DNA from: Actinobacteria bacterium OV450
Lineage (GTDB): Bacteria; Actinomycetota; Actinomycetes; Streptomycetales; Streptomycetaceae
DNA: 64,000 nt
Assembly: GCA_001298555.1 (NCBI GenBank)
Contig: LJCW01000372.1
Location: 62,001-126,000 of the forward strand
Direction of reading: 5' to 3'
Shown here: positions 50,451-59,088 of the stretch, piece after piece
Position numbering within the stretch: position 1 is the stretch's first letter
How the letters are laid out: every line of letters begins with the position of its first letter
Translations under genes and position numbers: made by a program
Notes under the pieces: model-generated
What the model saw: only the letters and a program-made list of their open reading frames with translations
What the model was told of the DNA's origin: nothing
Databases searched by the model: none

Positions 50451-51221
50451 TCAGATACTGATAGAGAACGAGAGGGTGCTCAGCAGCGCGCCTACTTCAC
50501 TCCGTAGCCGATCCACTACACAAGGCAATCGTTCCTCCTGGTGCAAAGGGAGAGAAATGGCCATGGTTGCGGCGGTATCGCCCACAGTGATGGGGATGGC
50601 TGCACAGACCGTGCCCAGCGCGTACTCCTGACGCTCCGTAACCGGCTCCATGCGTCCCAGCGCGGCGATACGGGTTTCCAGGGCACGTTGGTCCCGGACG
50701 GTGTACTGGGTGACCGCCTCGACCGGGTGCCGGTCGTAGAAGTCCCTGCGGGTCTTCTCGTCGAGCTGGGCCAGCAGACACTGCCCGATGGCGTGTGCGT
50801 GGCCGGTCGCGCGGAAATCGGCCCACTCCTCCACCGCGGGGCTGGCCGGAGTGTCCGAGACGCCGACGAGCTCGATCTCACCCGCGCGGAACACCGCGAA
50901 GTACACGGGGGCCCCGACCGCGTCGCGGAAGCGCGCGAGGGAGTCGAGGATCATGCTGCGACGTTTCTGCTGCAGCCCGCCACCGGCCAGCCGCCCGGCG
51001 GCGGCGCCAAGCAGGAACACTCCGCCCTCGCGCCGCAGATATCCCTCGTGGGTGAGGGTGCGCAGCAGGTGGTACGCGGTGGGGAGCGGCAGTCCGGCCT
51101 CGCGCGCCAGTTGTTTCGCCGGGGCCCCCTCGCTGTGGGAGCCCGCCGCCTCGAGCAGCCTCAACGCGCGCTGCACCGAACCGATCAGCGTCGGCACACC
51201 GGCATTGTGAACCGAAGACAA
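50451..51221 (-). CDS. ssgR: SsgR, IclR-family activator of ssgA
   Basis: An IclR-family regulator of 256 residues. The N-terminal winged helix (about 12-75: SVQRALRLLEAAGSH, LAREAGLPLPTAYHLLRTLTHEGY) binds DNA and the GAF-like effector domain occupies about 90-245. In S. coelicolor SsgR activates ssgA; the same arrangement is present here. Both genes run leftward. The TTG at 51221 has a weak GGGTGAG site. No TTA codon was seen in frame, so direct bldA control is not indicated here. The 245-bp leader to the next gene has no other feature. Confidence 0.93.
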   Translation of the reverse strand: MSSVHNAGVPTLIGSVQRALRLLEAAGSHSEGAPAKQLAREAGLPLPTAYHLLRTLTHEGYLRREGGVFLLGAAAGRLAGGGLQQKRRSMILDSLARFRDAVGAPVYFAVFRAGEIELVGVSDTPASPAVEEWADFRATGHAHAIGQCLLAQLDEKTRRDFYDRHPVEAVTQYTVRDQRALETRIAALGRMEPVTERQEYALGTVCAAIPITVGDTAATMAISLPLHQEERLPCVVDRLRSEVGALLSTLSFSISI

Positions 51222-51466
51222 AGCTCACCCCCAGGCGTGGCGGCGGGCCTGGGGAGGGCCCGCCCGGCGGGGGCCGCCCCCGCACAGGCCGCGGCTCCTG
51301 GGGATGGCACTCGGTCGGCACTGGAGAAAACCGCATGTCAGGGCGGTGTGACCGGCGTCCGGCGCCCAGGGGACGGCACAGATTGCCACTCTATCTGCCG
51401 ATTCCCACGACTTGGGCGGTATGCCGCCCCACGTTCCCCCGCCCGGGTTACCACCGGGATTGACGC

Positions 51467-51694
51467 CTACCAGTCGCGGGAGGAGGACTTCGAACCGCTG
51501 CCGGTGAACTTCTTGACGACGAAGACCAGACCGCCGACGAGCGCGACGAAGAGCAGCAGCTTGAAGACGAACGAGATGAGTGCACCGAGGATGCTGGTGA
51601 TGACCCCGCCGAAGACGAAGAGCACCAGGAGCGGGATCGCGACCCACTTGACCCACCAGGGCATGCCTGCAAACGTCTCTCGGATCCCGTCCAT
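51467..51694 (-). CDS. Small membrane protein (DUF5326-like)
   Basis: A 75-residue protein with two closely spaced membrane helices (about 16-38 and 44-61) and a Lys/Ser-rich cytoplasmic tail, beginning MDGIRETFAGMPWWVKW. It resembles the DUF5326 family, known only from actinomycetes. Start is supported by GAAGAGGTTGAGG upstream. It sits between ssgR and the cupin gene, all leftward; function unknown. Confidence 0.75.
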   Translation of the reverse strand: MDGIRETFAGMPWWVKWVAIPLLVLFVFGGVITSILGALISFVFKLLLFVALVGGLVFVVKKFTGSGSKSSSRDW

Positions 51695-51839
51695 GTCCTC
51701 AACCTCTTCCTGAGCCGTGACTTCCTGCTCTCGATGCTAGGAGCCGGTACAAGCGTCCGGGGGCCCGAGAGCCCCCGGACTCCCCTGATCCGCCCCTTAG
51801 GGGAATCGGGGGATCCGACCCTGGGACGCGGTCCTCCGG

Positions 51840-52157
51840 CTATGCCTCCGGCGGCGAGAACACCACGAGGACCCGCAGGTCTTCGGTGATGTGGTGGAAC
51901 TTGTGCACCACCCCGGCGGGGACGTAGACGACGCTGCCGCGCGCCACCGTCGTCGTCTCGTCCCCGACCGTGATCGAGGCCCGGCCGCTCACCACGAAGT
52001 ACACCTCGTCCTGGCGGTGCGGCTGCTGCGGGTCGCTCTGGCCGGCGTCGAGCGCGTACAGCCCGACCGACATGTTCCGTTCGCGCAGGAACTGCAGATA
52101 GGCGCCGTCGTTCGCGAGCCGCTCCGCCTCAAGCTCGTCCAGCCGGAAGGCCTTCAT
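51840..52157 (-). CDS. Single-domain cupin protein
   Basis: A 105-residue cupin. The two motifs are partly present: PHRQDEVYFVVSGRASITVG (motif 1) and GVVHKFHHITEDLRVLVVF (motif 2), with the metal-binding His/Glu/His set. The substrate or ligand is unknown; such small cupins can be isomerases, oxygenases or sensory domains. It is divergent from the holin-family gene at 52247. Confidence 0.83.
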   Translation of the reverse strand: MKAFRLDELEAERLANDGAYLQFLRERNMSVGLYALDAGQSDPQQPHRQDEVYFVVSGRASITVGDETTTVARGSVVYVPAGVVHKFHHITEDLRVLVVFSPPEA

Positions 52158-52246
52158 CGTCGTTGTGCCCCTTGCTCTCTCGCGTTCCCCGGCATCCGCA
52201 GAACTGCCGATGTCCCACCGGGATCTTCTCTGCCACGATCAGACAC

Positions 52247-52627
52247 ATGACGAATTTCGTAGTCAAGACGCTCGCGAACGCGGCAGCCCTGGCCGTCGCC
52301 ATCTGGCTGCTCGCCGGCATCACGCTGGACGACCACAGCTCCCTGGGCCGCAGGACCCTCACACTGATCCTGGTCGCCTTGGTCTTCGGCCTGGTGAACC
52401 TGATCGTCAAGCCGGTGGTGAAGCTCCTCTCACTGCCGCTGTTCGTCCTCACCCTCGGGCTGTTCACCCTGGTCGTGAACGCCCTGATGCTCATGCTGAC
52501 CTCGTGGCTGGCCAAGCAGCTCGACCTCAGCTTCCACGTGGACGGCTTCTGGACCGCCCTGCTCGGCGGCCTGATCATCTCCGTCGTCTCCTGGGCCGTG
52601 AACATGATCCTGCCCGACAAGGACTGA
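52247..52627 (+). CDS. Phage holin family 4-like membrane protein (DUF360)
   Basis: A 126-residue protein with four membrane helices (about 8-26, 35-55, 61-82, 95-118), conserved in many bacterial chromosomes outside phages and named after PF04020. No endolysin or phage gene is near, so it is unlikely to be a phage remnant. ATG at 52247 is used. Position between cupin and trans-sulfuration genes says nothing about function. Confidence 0.8.
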   Translation: MTNFVVKTLANAAALAVAIWLLAGITLDDHSSLGRRTLTLILVALVFGLVNLIVKPVVKLLSLPLFVLTLGLFTLVVNALMLMLTSWLAKQLDLSFHVDGFWTALLGGLIISVVSWAVNMILPDKD

Positions 52628-52688
52628 GCGGTCCCCGGCCACCGCGCCACCCGGCCCGGCAGTTCGAGGCAGTGAAGGAGCACATCGC

Positions 52689-53906
52689 GTGAACGACCAT
52701 GCCGACGAGGCAGCGGCAACCTCGGCGGAACCCCCAGCGGGCGGGGCCGGCCCTGCGGCCGGGACCTCGCGGGCGGACGGCATCGGCGACGGCACCCTGG
52801 CCGTGCGCGCCGGGCTGCCCGAACCCGTCAAGAACGAACCACCCCTGCCCGGACCCGTCTTCGCCGCCCACTTCCACCTCCCCGGCGACGTGGCGGGCCC
52901 GTACACCTACGGCCGCGACACCAACCCCACCTGGACCCTGCTGGAGCGGGCCATCGGGGAACTCGAAGCACCCGGCCGGGACGGCGTGGAGACCGTCGTC
53001 TTCGCCTCCGGCATGGCCGCGGTCTCCGCCGTCCTCCTCTCCCAGTCCCGCACCGGCGACACCGTCGTCCTGCCCGACGACGGCTACCAGGCCCTTCCCC
53101 TGGTCCGCGAGCAGCTGGAGGCCTACGGGATCCACGTCCGCACCGCTGCGACCGGTGACGACGCACAGCTCGCCGTCCTGAGCGGGGCCCGGCTGCTGTG
53201 GATCGAGACCCCCTCGAACCCCGGACTCGACGTGTGCGACATCCGGCGCCTGGTCGAGGCCGCCCACGCCGGAGGCACCCTGGTCGCCGTCGACAACACC
53301 CTCGCCACCCCGCTCGGTCAGCGGCCCCTGGAACTCGGCGCGGACTTCTCCGTCGCCAGCGGCACCAAGGGCCTCACCGGCCACGGTGACCTCCTGCTCG
53401 GCTACGTCGTCTGCCGCGAACCCGAGCTCGCCGCCGCCGTCCGGCGCTGGCGGAAGATCATCGGGGCGGTCCCGGGCCCGATGGAGGCCTGGCTCGCCCA
53501 CCGCTCCCTGGCCACCATCCAGCTGCGCGCCCAGCGCCAGTGGGCCAACGCGCTGGCCGTCGCCGAAGCGCTGGCCGACCGTACGGACGTCAGCGGGGTG
53601 CGCTACCCGGGGCTGCCCGCGGACCCCTCGCACAAGACGGCCGCCCGGCAGATGCGGGGCTTCGGGTCCGTCGTCTCCTTCACACTGGCGGACCGCGGGC
53701 ACGCCGAACGCTTCATGGCGGCCCTGCACCTGGTCGAGGACGCCACCAGTTTCGGCGGCGTGCGGTCCACCGCGGAGCGGCGCGGACGGTGGGGCGGCGA
53801 TCCCGTCCCCGAGGGCTTCATCCGCTTCTCGGCCGGGGCCGAGGACACCGACGACCTGGTCGCGGACGTGCTGCGGGCCCTCGAAGCGGCCGGCGGCGAC
53901 GCCTGA
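52689..53906 (+). CDS. Cystathionine gamma-lyase / trans-sulfuration PLP enzyme
   Basis: A 405-residue Cys/Met-metabolism PLP enzyme. The PLP-binding Lys is in SGTKGLTGHGDLLLGY (about 228), with YTYGRDTNPTWTLLE (about 75), FASGMAAVSAVLL (about 105) and WIETPSNPGLDVCDI (about 176). The family covers cystathionine gamma-lyase, gamma-synthase and beta-lyase; lyase is the usual Streptomyces annotation for this locus. GTG at 52689 is preceded by AAGGAG. A strong terminator follows at 53922. Confidence 0.88.
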   Translation: MNDHADEAAATSAEPPAGGAGPAAGTSRADGIGDGTLAVRAGLPEPVKNEPPLPGPVFAAHFHLPGDVAGPYTYGRDTNPTWTLLERAIGELEAPGRDGVETVVFASGMAAVSAVLLSQSRTGDTVVLPDDGYQALPLVREQLEAYGIHVRTAATGDDAQLAVLSGARLLWIETPSNPGLDVCDIRRLVEAAHAGGTLVAVDNTLATPLGQRPLELGADFSVASGTKGLTGHGDLLLGYVVCREPELAAAVRRWRKIIGAVPGPMEAWLAHRSLATIQLRAQRQWANALAVAEALADRTDVSGVRYPGLPADPSHKTAARQMRGFGSVVSFTLADRGHAERFMAALHLVEDATSFGGVRSTAERRGRWGGDPVPEGFIRFSAGAEDTDDLVADVLRALEAAGGDA

Positions 53907-53921
53907 ACAGCCGGAACGAGA

Positions 53922-53956
53922 GCGGTCCGAGCCTCCCCCCTAGTGGCTCGGACCGC
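53922..53956 (+). terminator. Terminator after the trans-sulfuration gene
   Basis: GCGGTCCGAGCC (53922-53933) pairs perfectly with GGCTCGGACCGC (53945-53956) around an 11-base loop. Confidence 0.7.
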
Positions 53957-54057
53957 CCCGGGTTCCGCGCGCGAAGAACCACGCGTTCCAGGCTAGTTGA
54001 CTCAGCGTCAGAGTCCAATCACGGTAACGACAGGGTCCTATCGGCATATTTATAGTT

Positions 54058-54083
54058 GAAGGCCCCCACCGAGAGGGGCCTTC
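54058..54083 (+). promoter_or_regulatory. Hairpin immediately before the LysR start codon
   Basis: GAAGGCCCC (54058-54066) and GGGGCCTTC (54075-54083) form a perfect 9-bp stem with an 8-base loop; the ATG at 54084 follows directly. The only ribosome-binding purines (GAGAGGGG, 54071-54078) are in the loop and 3' arm, so the structure would hide them. TATAGT at 54051-54056 could be the -10, putting the message start inside or just before the stem. Confidence 0.6.
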
Positions 54084-54989
54084 ATGGACCTGGCCCTGCT
54101 GCGCACCTTCGTCGCCGTACACCGGGCGGGCTCGTTCACCCGGGCCGCCGCGCTCCTCGGGCTGTCGCAGCCCGCCGTCACCTCACAGATCCGCACCCTC
54201 GAACGGCAGCTGGGCCGGCCCCTGTTCCACCGCAGGGCCCGCGGAGTCACCCCCACGGCCGTCGGCGACGAGCTCGCCCACAAGGCCGCCCCGCACCTCG
54301 ACGCCCTGCTGCGGATCACCGAGGCGGAGCGGGAGGCCGCCGGCGCCTTGCGCACCCTGCACGTCGCCGGTCCTCCCGAGTTCCTCTGCCAGCGCGTCCT
54401 GCCCGCCCTCGCACCGCTCGTCGGCCAGGGCCACACCCTGCGGACCGTCCTGCGGGCCGGCGCCGAGGAAGTCCTCGACGGGCTCGCCGCCGGCCACCAC
54501 GACCTCGTCGTCACCACCGCCCGCCCGCGTGGCGGGCTGTTCACGGCGACCGCCCTGTGCGACGAGGAGCACGTGCTGGTCGCCGCGCCCTACTGGGCGG
54601 CGCTCGTCGATCCCGACCGGCTGCGCGAGTCCGGCCCCGCCGTCCTCGACGGCATTCCGCTCGTCGAGGTCCACGAGACCCTGCCGCTCGTCGCGCGCTA
54701 CTGGGCCTCGGTCTTCGAGACCCGGCCCGGCACCCGGCCCGATGCGGCCACCGTCGTCGCCCCGGATCTGCGGGCCGTACTGGAATGCGTCCGGGCCGGC
54801 GCCGGACTCGCCGTCCTGCCCAGGTACCTGTGCCAGGACGCCCTCGACCGCGGGCAGATCGTCGCCCTGCTGGAGCCGTCCATACCACCGCTGCGGACCT
54901 GGTTCCTGGTCGTACGGGCCGGCAGTCTCGCACTCGCCCACCTCGCCCGTGCGCACGAGCGGCTGCTGCACGCCGCGGCCCACTGGTGA
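54084..54989 (+). CDS. LysR-family transcriptional regulator
   Basis: A 301-residue LysR-type regulator: N-terminal winged helix (about 1-60, LRTFVAVHRAGSFTRAAALLGLSQPAVTSQIRTLE) and a periplasmic-binding-like effector domain (about 88-295). ATG at 54084 follows the hairpin described separately. A small dyad TGAC-N5-GTCA (53999-54011) lies upstream and could be part of the autoregulatory site. No divergent partner gene exists, unusual for LysR regulators; the target is not evident. Confidence 0.87.
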   Translation: MDLALLRTFVAVHRAGSFTRAAALLGLSQPAVTSQIRTLERQLGRPLFHRRARGVTPTAVGDELAHKAAPHLDALLRITEAEREAAGALRTLHVAGPPEFLCQRVLPALAPLVGQGHTLRTVLRAGAEEVLDGLAAGHHDLVVTTARPRGGLFTATALCDEEHVLVAAPYWAALVDPDRLRESGPAVLDGIPLVEVHETLPLVARYWASVFETRPGTRPDAATVVAPDLRAVLECVRAGAGLAVLPRYLCQDALDRGQIVALLEPSIPPLRTWFLVVRAGSLALAHLARAHERLLHAAAHW

Positions 54990-55075
54990 GTGCCCGGGCG
55001 GGCCCCCGCTTCCGGCGTGCGGACCGTTTTCCCCCCACGCGTTTCAGACACCGCGGTGCGGGCCACTCTTCTCCC

Positions 55076-55555
55076 ATGACCGAACGTCCCGTGGTCAAAC
55101 GCACCGCCCGCGCGATCCTGCTCGACGGTGACGACCTGATCCTCATCAAGCGCACCAAGCCCGGCGTCGATCCGTACTGGCTCACCCCAGGCGGCGGAGT
55201 GGAGCCCTCGGACGCCACCGTCGTCGACGCCCTCCACAGAGAACTCCACGAGGAACTCGGCGCGAAGATCACCGATGTGGTGCCCTGCTTCGTCGACACC
55301 GTCGAGCACATCGCCGACGGAGGGGTGACCGGGGTGAAGGTGCAGCACTTCTTCGTCTGCCACCTCGAATCCATGGACCCCAGCCAGCGGCACGGCCCCG
55401 AAATCGAAGAACCCGAGGGCGAGTACGAGATCGTCCGCGTGCCCTTCAGCCGCGTGGGCATCGCCGCCGTCCACCTGGTCCCGCTGTCCCTACGGCACTA
55501 CCTCGACGGCAACATCGAGGGTGTGCGCGCCATGCACGCCCCCGACCTGGGCTGA
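55076..55555 (+). CDS. NUDIX hydrolase
   Basis: A 159-residue NUDIX protein with the Nudix box around 40-62: Gly-rich GGGVEPSDA, then HRELHEELGA giving the REUXEE core. NTP, sugar-nucleotide or oxidised-nucleotide pyrophosphohydrolase activity is possible. A DALHREL helix precedes the metal-binding EE pair. ATG at 55076 (MTERPVVKRTARAILLD) has no obvious ribosome-binding site. A hairpin at 55578 separates it from the converging globin gene. Confidence 0.88.
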   Translation: MTERPVVKRTARAILLDGDDLILIKRTKPGVDPYWLTPGGGVEPSDATVVDALHRELHEELGAKITDVVPCFVDTVEHIADGGVTGVKVQHFFVCHLESMDPSQRHGPEIEEPEGEYEIVRVPFSRVGIAAVHLVPLSLRHYLDGNIEGVRAMHAPDLG

Positions 55556-55577
55556 TCCGGACCCGGACTGATCCCGG

Positions 55578-55597
55578 CCCGGGCCACCCGGCCCGGG
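55578..55597. terminator. Bidirectional GC hairpin
   Basis: CCCGGGCC (55578-55585), ACCC loop, GGCCCGGG (55590-55597), between two converging stop codons. Confidence 0.55.
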
Positions 55598-55599
55598 TC

Positions 55600-56784
55600 T
55601 CAGCCGGCGACGGCGACCAGTTCCTCCACCGCGTCGAAACGGATCCGGTCCCCGGGTATCCCGATCCGCTTGAGCTCGTTCACACCGCTGCGGATCATCG
55701 CGGGCGGCCCCGAGATGAAGGCGTCGTACGAGCTCCAGGGCCCGTGTTCGCCGACTGCCTGGGGCAGCTGCCCCGCCAGGCCCTCGCAGACCACCGGGCG
55801 CACCGACAGCCACGGATGCGAGCGCTGCAAGCCCAGCAGGTTGTCCTTGTCGTACAGGTCGCCGTCGCTGCGCGCCCCGAAGAACACCTCCACCGGGCGG
55901 CGCTCACCGTGTTCCGCCACGTCCTCGATCAGTGCCTTGATCGGGGCGATGCCGGTGCCGCCGCCCAGGCACAGCATCCCGTTGTCGGTGGTGTGGTCGA
56001 CGACCATCGAGCCGGCCGGCGGACCGAGCCGCAGCACGTCGCCCGGCCGGGCGTGCCGTACCAGCGCGTTGGAGACCCAGCCGGCCGGAACGGCCTTGAC
56101 GTGGAAGGACAGCAGCCCGTCCGCACGCGGCGCCGACGCGAAGGAGTAGTGCCGCCACACCCGGGGCCACCAGGGCGTCTCCAGGCTCGTGTACTGGCCC
56201 GCGAGGAAGGGGTACGGCTGGTCGGGGCGGACCGTCAGTACCGCGATGTCGGGGGTGCGCAGGTCGTGCGAGACCACCTCCGCATGCCACCAGGCGGGGC
56301 TCGTCACCTCGTCCTCGGCCGCCGCGTCGATCATGATCTGGGACATCGCGGTGTAGGCCCGCACCCACGCGGCCTGCGTCTCCGGTCCCCAGCTCCGGTC
56401 CGCGTACCGGGCCAGAGCACTGATCAGGGCCTCGCCCACCACCGGGTAGTGGCCGGCCATCGTGCCGTACTTGCGGTGCCCGGAGCCCAGCCGGCGCAGA
56501 TACGGTACGAGCACGTCTGGGTTGTCGATGTGCTCGGCGGCGGTCAGCAGCGCCTTCAGCAGCCGGTCGCGCTGTGCGTCCATGGCGGCCGGGAACATGC
56601 CCCGCACCTCCGGGTGCCCGGTGAAGACCAGGGCGTAGAAGTACGAGGTCACCCGGTCGGCGACGGGTCCGATCTCTTCCAGGGTCCGGCGGATGAGCAG
56701 AGCATCGGGGGAGGGCTCGGCCGCACCGCCCCCGGACGGTATCCGGGCCGTCCGTCTGGCCGATCTGGTGGGCGGAGCGTCCAT
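55600..56784 (-). CDS. Globin-ferredoxin reductase fusion (flavohemoprotein-like)
   Basis: A 394-residue protein joining a globin (about 28-150) and a FAD/NAD(P)H reductase (about 165-394). The proximal heme His is in GSGHRKYG (about 95). The reductase has RHYSFASAP (FAD, about 218) and CLGGGTGIAPIKAL (NAD, about 280). It resembles NO-dioxygenase flavohemoglobin Hmp, but the N-terminal 27 residues are Arg/Pro/Ala-rich and the globin is short of some flavohemoglobin features, so NO-detoxification is probable rather than sure. Start at 56784 (MDAPPT) is preferred for the GAGG site; ATG 56805 is possible. Confidence 0.82.
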   Translation of the reverse strand: MDAPPTRSARRTARIPSGGGAAEPSPDALLIRRTLEEIGPVADRVTSYFYALVFTGHPEVRGMFPAAMDAQRDRLLKALLTAAEHIDNPDVLVPYLRRLGSGHRKYGTMAGHYPVVGEALISALARYADRSWGPETQAAWVRAYTAMSQIMIDAAAEDEVTSPAWWHAEVVSHDLRTPDIAVLTVRPDQPYPFLAGQYTSLETPWWPRVWRHYSFASAPRADGLLSFHVKAVPAGWVSNALVRHARPGDVLRLGPPAGSMVVDHTTDNGMLCLGGGTGIAPIKALIEDVAEHGERRPVEVFFGARSDGDLYDKDNLLGLQRSHPWLSVRPVVCEGLAGQLPQAVGEHGPWSSYDAFISGPPAMIRSGVNELKRIGIPGDRIRFDAVEELVAVAG

Positions 56785-56924
56785 GCGGTGCCTCGCTTCG
56801 AACATCTCGGTCGGTGAGCACGCCACGGCTTTCGAATCCGTGGTTCCGGGCCTCAAAGCCTGCCAGCCGCCCCAACCACCCGCGGGTAAACGCGGAAAGT
56901 CCGCGTTTCGAATCCGCCGTCCCC

Positions 56925-57572
56925 TTAAGATGCCTGGACTTCCGGACGTGCCCCCACGAGCCGGTAGGCCTCTCTCAGGTCCCGGCCCTCGTAGACGTGC
57001 GTCGCCCGCTCCGCCAGGTACGGCGGGGCGTTGACCGCCACCGACACCGAAACCGCTTCGAACAACACCGCGTCGGTCACCGAATCCCCGTACGCGACGC
57101 AGTCGGCCCGGCCGACCCCGAACTGCGCGCACAGCCGGTCCGCCACCGCGACCTTGCCCTCGGGAGTCAGGATCCCGGCCGCGTCCACCGGCCGGGTGAA
57201 GGGCACCTCGGGAAAGACCGAGCCGTGTGCGGCGTGCGCGCCCCACTCCAGCAGCAGTTCCACGAAGAACGACGGTGACAGCGAGATCACCGCGCAGTAG
57301 TCCCCGCGCTCCCTGATCTCCCGCCACACCTCGCGGATTCCCGTCAGCCATGGGGCCCCCTCGAACGCCGCCCGGACGTGCGCGGGCGTCAGCTCCGCCC
57401 ACAGCGCATGCGCCGCAACCGAGAACTCGTGGGGCCCCATCTCCCGCGCACCGAACGCCCGCTCCAACACGGCGATCTCCGCGCTCAGGCCGAGCTGCCG
57501 GGAGATCTCGACCGGCGCCGCCGAGCCGTACATCAGGGTTCCGTCGAGATCGAAGAGGTGCAGGAGGCTCAT
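56925..57572 (-). CDS. HAD-superfamily phosphatase (SerB-like)
   Basis: A 215-residue HAD hydrolase with motif I FDLDGTLMYG (7-16), a four-helix cap (about 20-80), motif II VISLSPSF (about 95) and motif III/IV GKVAVADRLCAQFG then AYGDSVTDAVLF (about 160). The fold is of the phosphoserine-phosphatase type; substrate unknown. It ends 140 bp upstream of the globin gene in the same direction and its start lies 24 bp from a parS site. Confidence 0.83.
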   Translation of the reverse strand: MSLLHLFDLDGTLMYGSAAPVEISRQLGLSAEIAVLERAFGAREMGPHEFSVAAHALWAELTPAHVRAAFEGAPWLTGIREVWREIRERGDYCAVISLSPSFFVELLLEWGAHAAHGSVFPEVPFTRPVDAAGILTPEGKVAVADRLCAQFGVGRADCVAYGDSVTDAVLFEAVSVSVAVNAPPYLAERATHVYEGRDLREAYRLVGARPEVQAS

Positions 57573-57596
57573 GGCAGCGAGGCTAGCCCGTGGGAT

Positions 57597-57610
57597 GTTT
57601 CACGTGAAAC
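57597..57610. other. parS site between HAD and GNAT genes
   Basis: Perfect GTTTCACGTGAAAC with a 16-bp extended dyad (AT left, AT right partly). It lies in the divergent region between the HAD start (57572) and the GNAT gene. Confidence 0.93.
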
Positions 57611-57663
57611 ATCCACCCCCAAATCCTCTGGACGCCCTCCGGCTGATGATCCAGTCTGGGGCC

Positions 57664-58551
57664 GTGACACCACCACACCTCACCGACCTGCCGATCCGTG
57701 CGCTGACCGTGGATGATCTCCGCTCATGCGCCGACCTGTCCGAAGACCGCGGGTGGCCGCGCGAGGACCACAAGTGGGGGCTGCTTCTCGCCGCGGGTAC
57801 CGGCTACGGCATCGACGCCCCCGACGGCCAGGGGCTCGCAGCCGCCTGCGTCGTCACCTCGTACGGGCACACCCACGCCGGGCCGGAGCTGGCCGCCATC
57901 GGGATGGTCCTCGTCGCCGAGCGTTATGCCCGCCAAGGCCTGGGACGTCGCCTGATGGTGTACGTCTGCGACGACGTCCTCAAGGGCGTCCCCCTCACCC
58001 TCCACGCCACTCCCTACGGCCGGCCGCTCTACGAGGAGCTCGGCTTCGACACCACGGGCCGCGCCGAAATGCTCCGCGGCACGTTCCGGGGCCAGCCCGC
58101 CGCCACGGAGGCGGACTCCGTGTCGGTCCGGCCGGCGGCGGGCGAGGACATCCCGCGGATCGTCCGCCTGGACACCGAGGTCTTCGGCACCGACCGGACC
58201 CATATGATCGCGAGGCTTCCCGCCTTCGCGGACCGGCTGCTGGTCGCCGAGGACGACCAGGGCGAACTCATCGGCTACGCCGCGATCTGGCCCAACATGG
58301 AGACCCATGTGATCGGGCCGCTGATCGCCCGTGACACGGCCGGTGCCCAGGCACTCGTCACCGCGCTCGCGGCCGAAACCGACCGGCCGCTGCGCACCGA
58401 TATCGACGTCCGCCACGAGGAACTCCTCGCCTGGCTCAAGGACCGCGGCCTCGGCTCCATCGCGTTCAACGCCGTCATGACCCGCGGCGTCCCCGGCCTC
58501 CCCGGCGACTGGACCCGCCGCTGGGCCCCGCTCACCGTGGCCGCGGGCTGA
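57664..58551 (+). CDS. Double-domain GNAT N-acetyltransferase
   Basis: A 295-residue acetyltransferase with two GNAT-like halves (about 10-140 and 150-285); the first keeps VLVAERYARQGLGRRLM with the Arg/Gln-x-x-Gly-x-Gly/Ala acetyl-CoA loop, the second is degenerate. GTG at 57664 fits a leaderless promoter with CAGTCT six bases upstream. A longer frame starts at the parS ATG (57595) but would only add translated parS. It is followed 15 bp later by another GNAT gene, one operon. Confidence 0.8.
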   Translation: MTPPHLTDLPIRALTVDDLRSCADLSEDRGWPREDHKWGLLLAAGTGYGIDAPDGQGLAAACVVTSYGHTHAGPELAAIGMVLVAERYARQGLGRRLMVYVCDDVLKGVPLTLHATPYGRPLYEELGFDTTGRAEMLRGTFRGQPAATEADSVSVRPAAGEDIPRIVRLDTEVFGTDRTHMIARLPAFADRLLVAEDDQGELIGYAAIWPNMETHVIGPLIARDTAGAQALVTALAAETDRPLRTDIDVRHEELLAWLKDRGLGSIAFNAVMTRGVPGLPGDWTRRWAPLTVAAG

Positions 58552-58566
58552 GAGAGGAGCGCCGCC

Positions 58567-59028
58567 ATGACCGATCCCGGCCAGCCCGTGATCCGTCCCG
58601 CCACCGAGGAGGACCTGCCCGCCATCGTCGCGATGCTCGCGGACGACCCCCTCGGCGCCACCCGCGAATCGCCTGACGACCTCACGCCGTACATGAAGGC
58701 GTTCAGACGCCTGGCCGACGACCCCCACCAGCACGTGGTCGTCGCGGTCCGCGGAGATCGCGTCGTGGGCACCCTCCAGCTCACCATCGTTCCCGGGCTC
58801 TCCCGCAAGGGCGCCACCCGTTCGATCATCGAAGGTGTCCGGGTCCATGCCGACGAACGGGGCGGCGGCCTGGGCACCCGGTTCATCCAGTGGGCCGTCG
58901 AGCGCTCCCGCCGGGAGCACTGCCAACTCGTACAGCTCACCTCGGACATGACCCGTACCGACGCCCACCGCTTCTACGAGCGGCTCGGGTTCACCGCTTC
59001 CCACATCGGGTTCAAGCTGTCCCTCTGA
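58567..59028 (+). CDS. GNAT-family N-acetyltransferase
   Basis: A 153-residue single-domain GNAT enzyme; acetyl-CoA loop in VRVHADERGGGLGTRFIQWA (about 95-110) and a C-terminal Tyr in AHRFYERLGF (about 137) as general acid. It starts 15 bp after the double GNAT gene with GAGAGGAG, so the two form an operon. Substrate amine unknown. A terminator at 59042 follows. Confidence 0.87.
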   Translation: MTDPGQPVIRPATEEDLPAIVAMLADDPLGATRESPDDLTPYMKAFRRLADDPHQHVVVAVRGDRVVGTLQLTIVPGLSRKGATRSIIEGVRVHADERGGGLGTRFIQWAVERSRREHCQLVQLTSDMTRTDAHRFYERLGFTASHIGFKLSL

Positions 59029-59041
59029 TCTCCCGTACGCA

Positions 59042-59068
59042 GGCCGGGCCCGTCTCGGCGGCCCGGCC
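59042..59068. terminator. Bidirectional GC hairpin
   Basis: GGCCGGGCC (59042-59050) and GGCCCGGCC (59060-59068), perfect 9-bp stem, between the converging GNAT and serine hydrolase genes. Confidence 0.5.
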
Positions 59069-59088
59069 CACGAGCGGGAGGACGGCCC

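Noticed and set aside
52247..52627. Prophage remnant because of a holin-family gene
   Set aside because: PF04020 proteins are widespread in phage-free genomes and no lysin, integrase or tail gene is nearby.
57595..57664. Upstream start giving MFHVKHPPP on the GNAT protein
   Set aside because: Again translated parS; GTG at 57664 has a plausible -10 six bases upstream.
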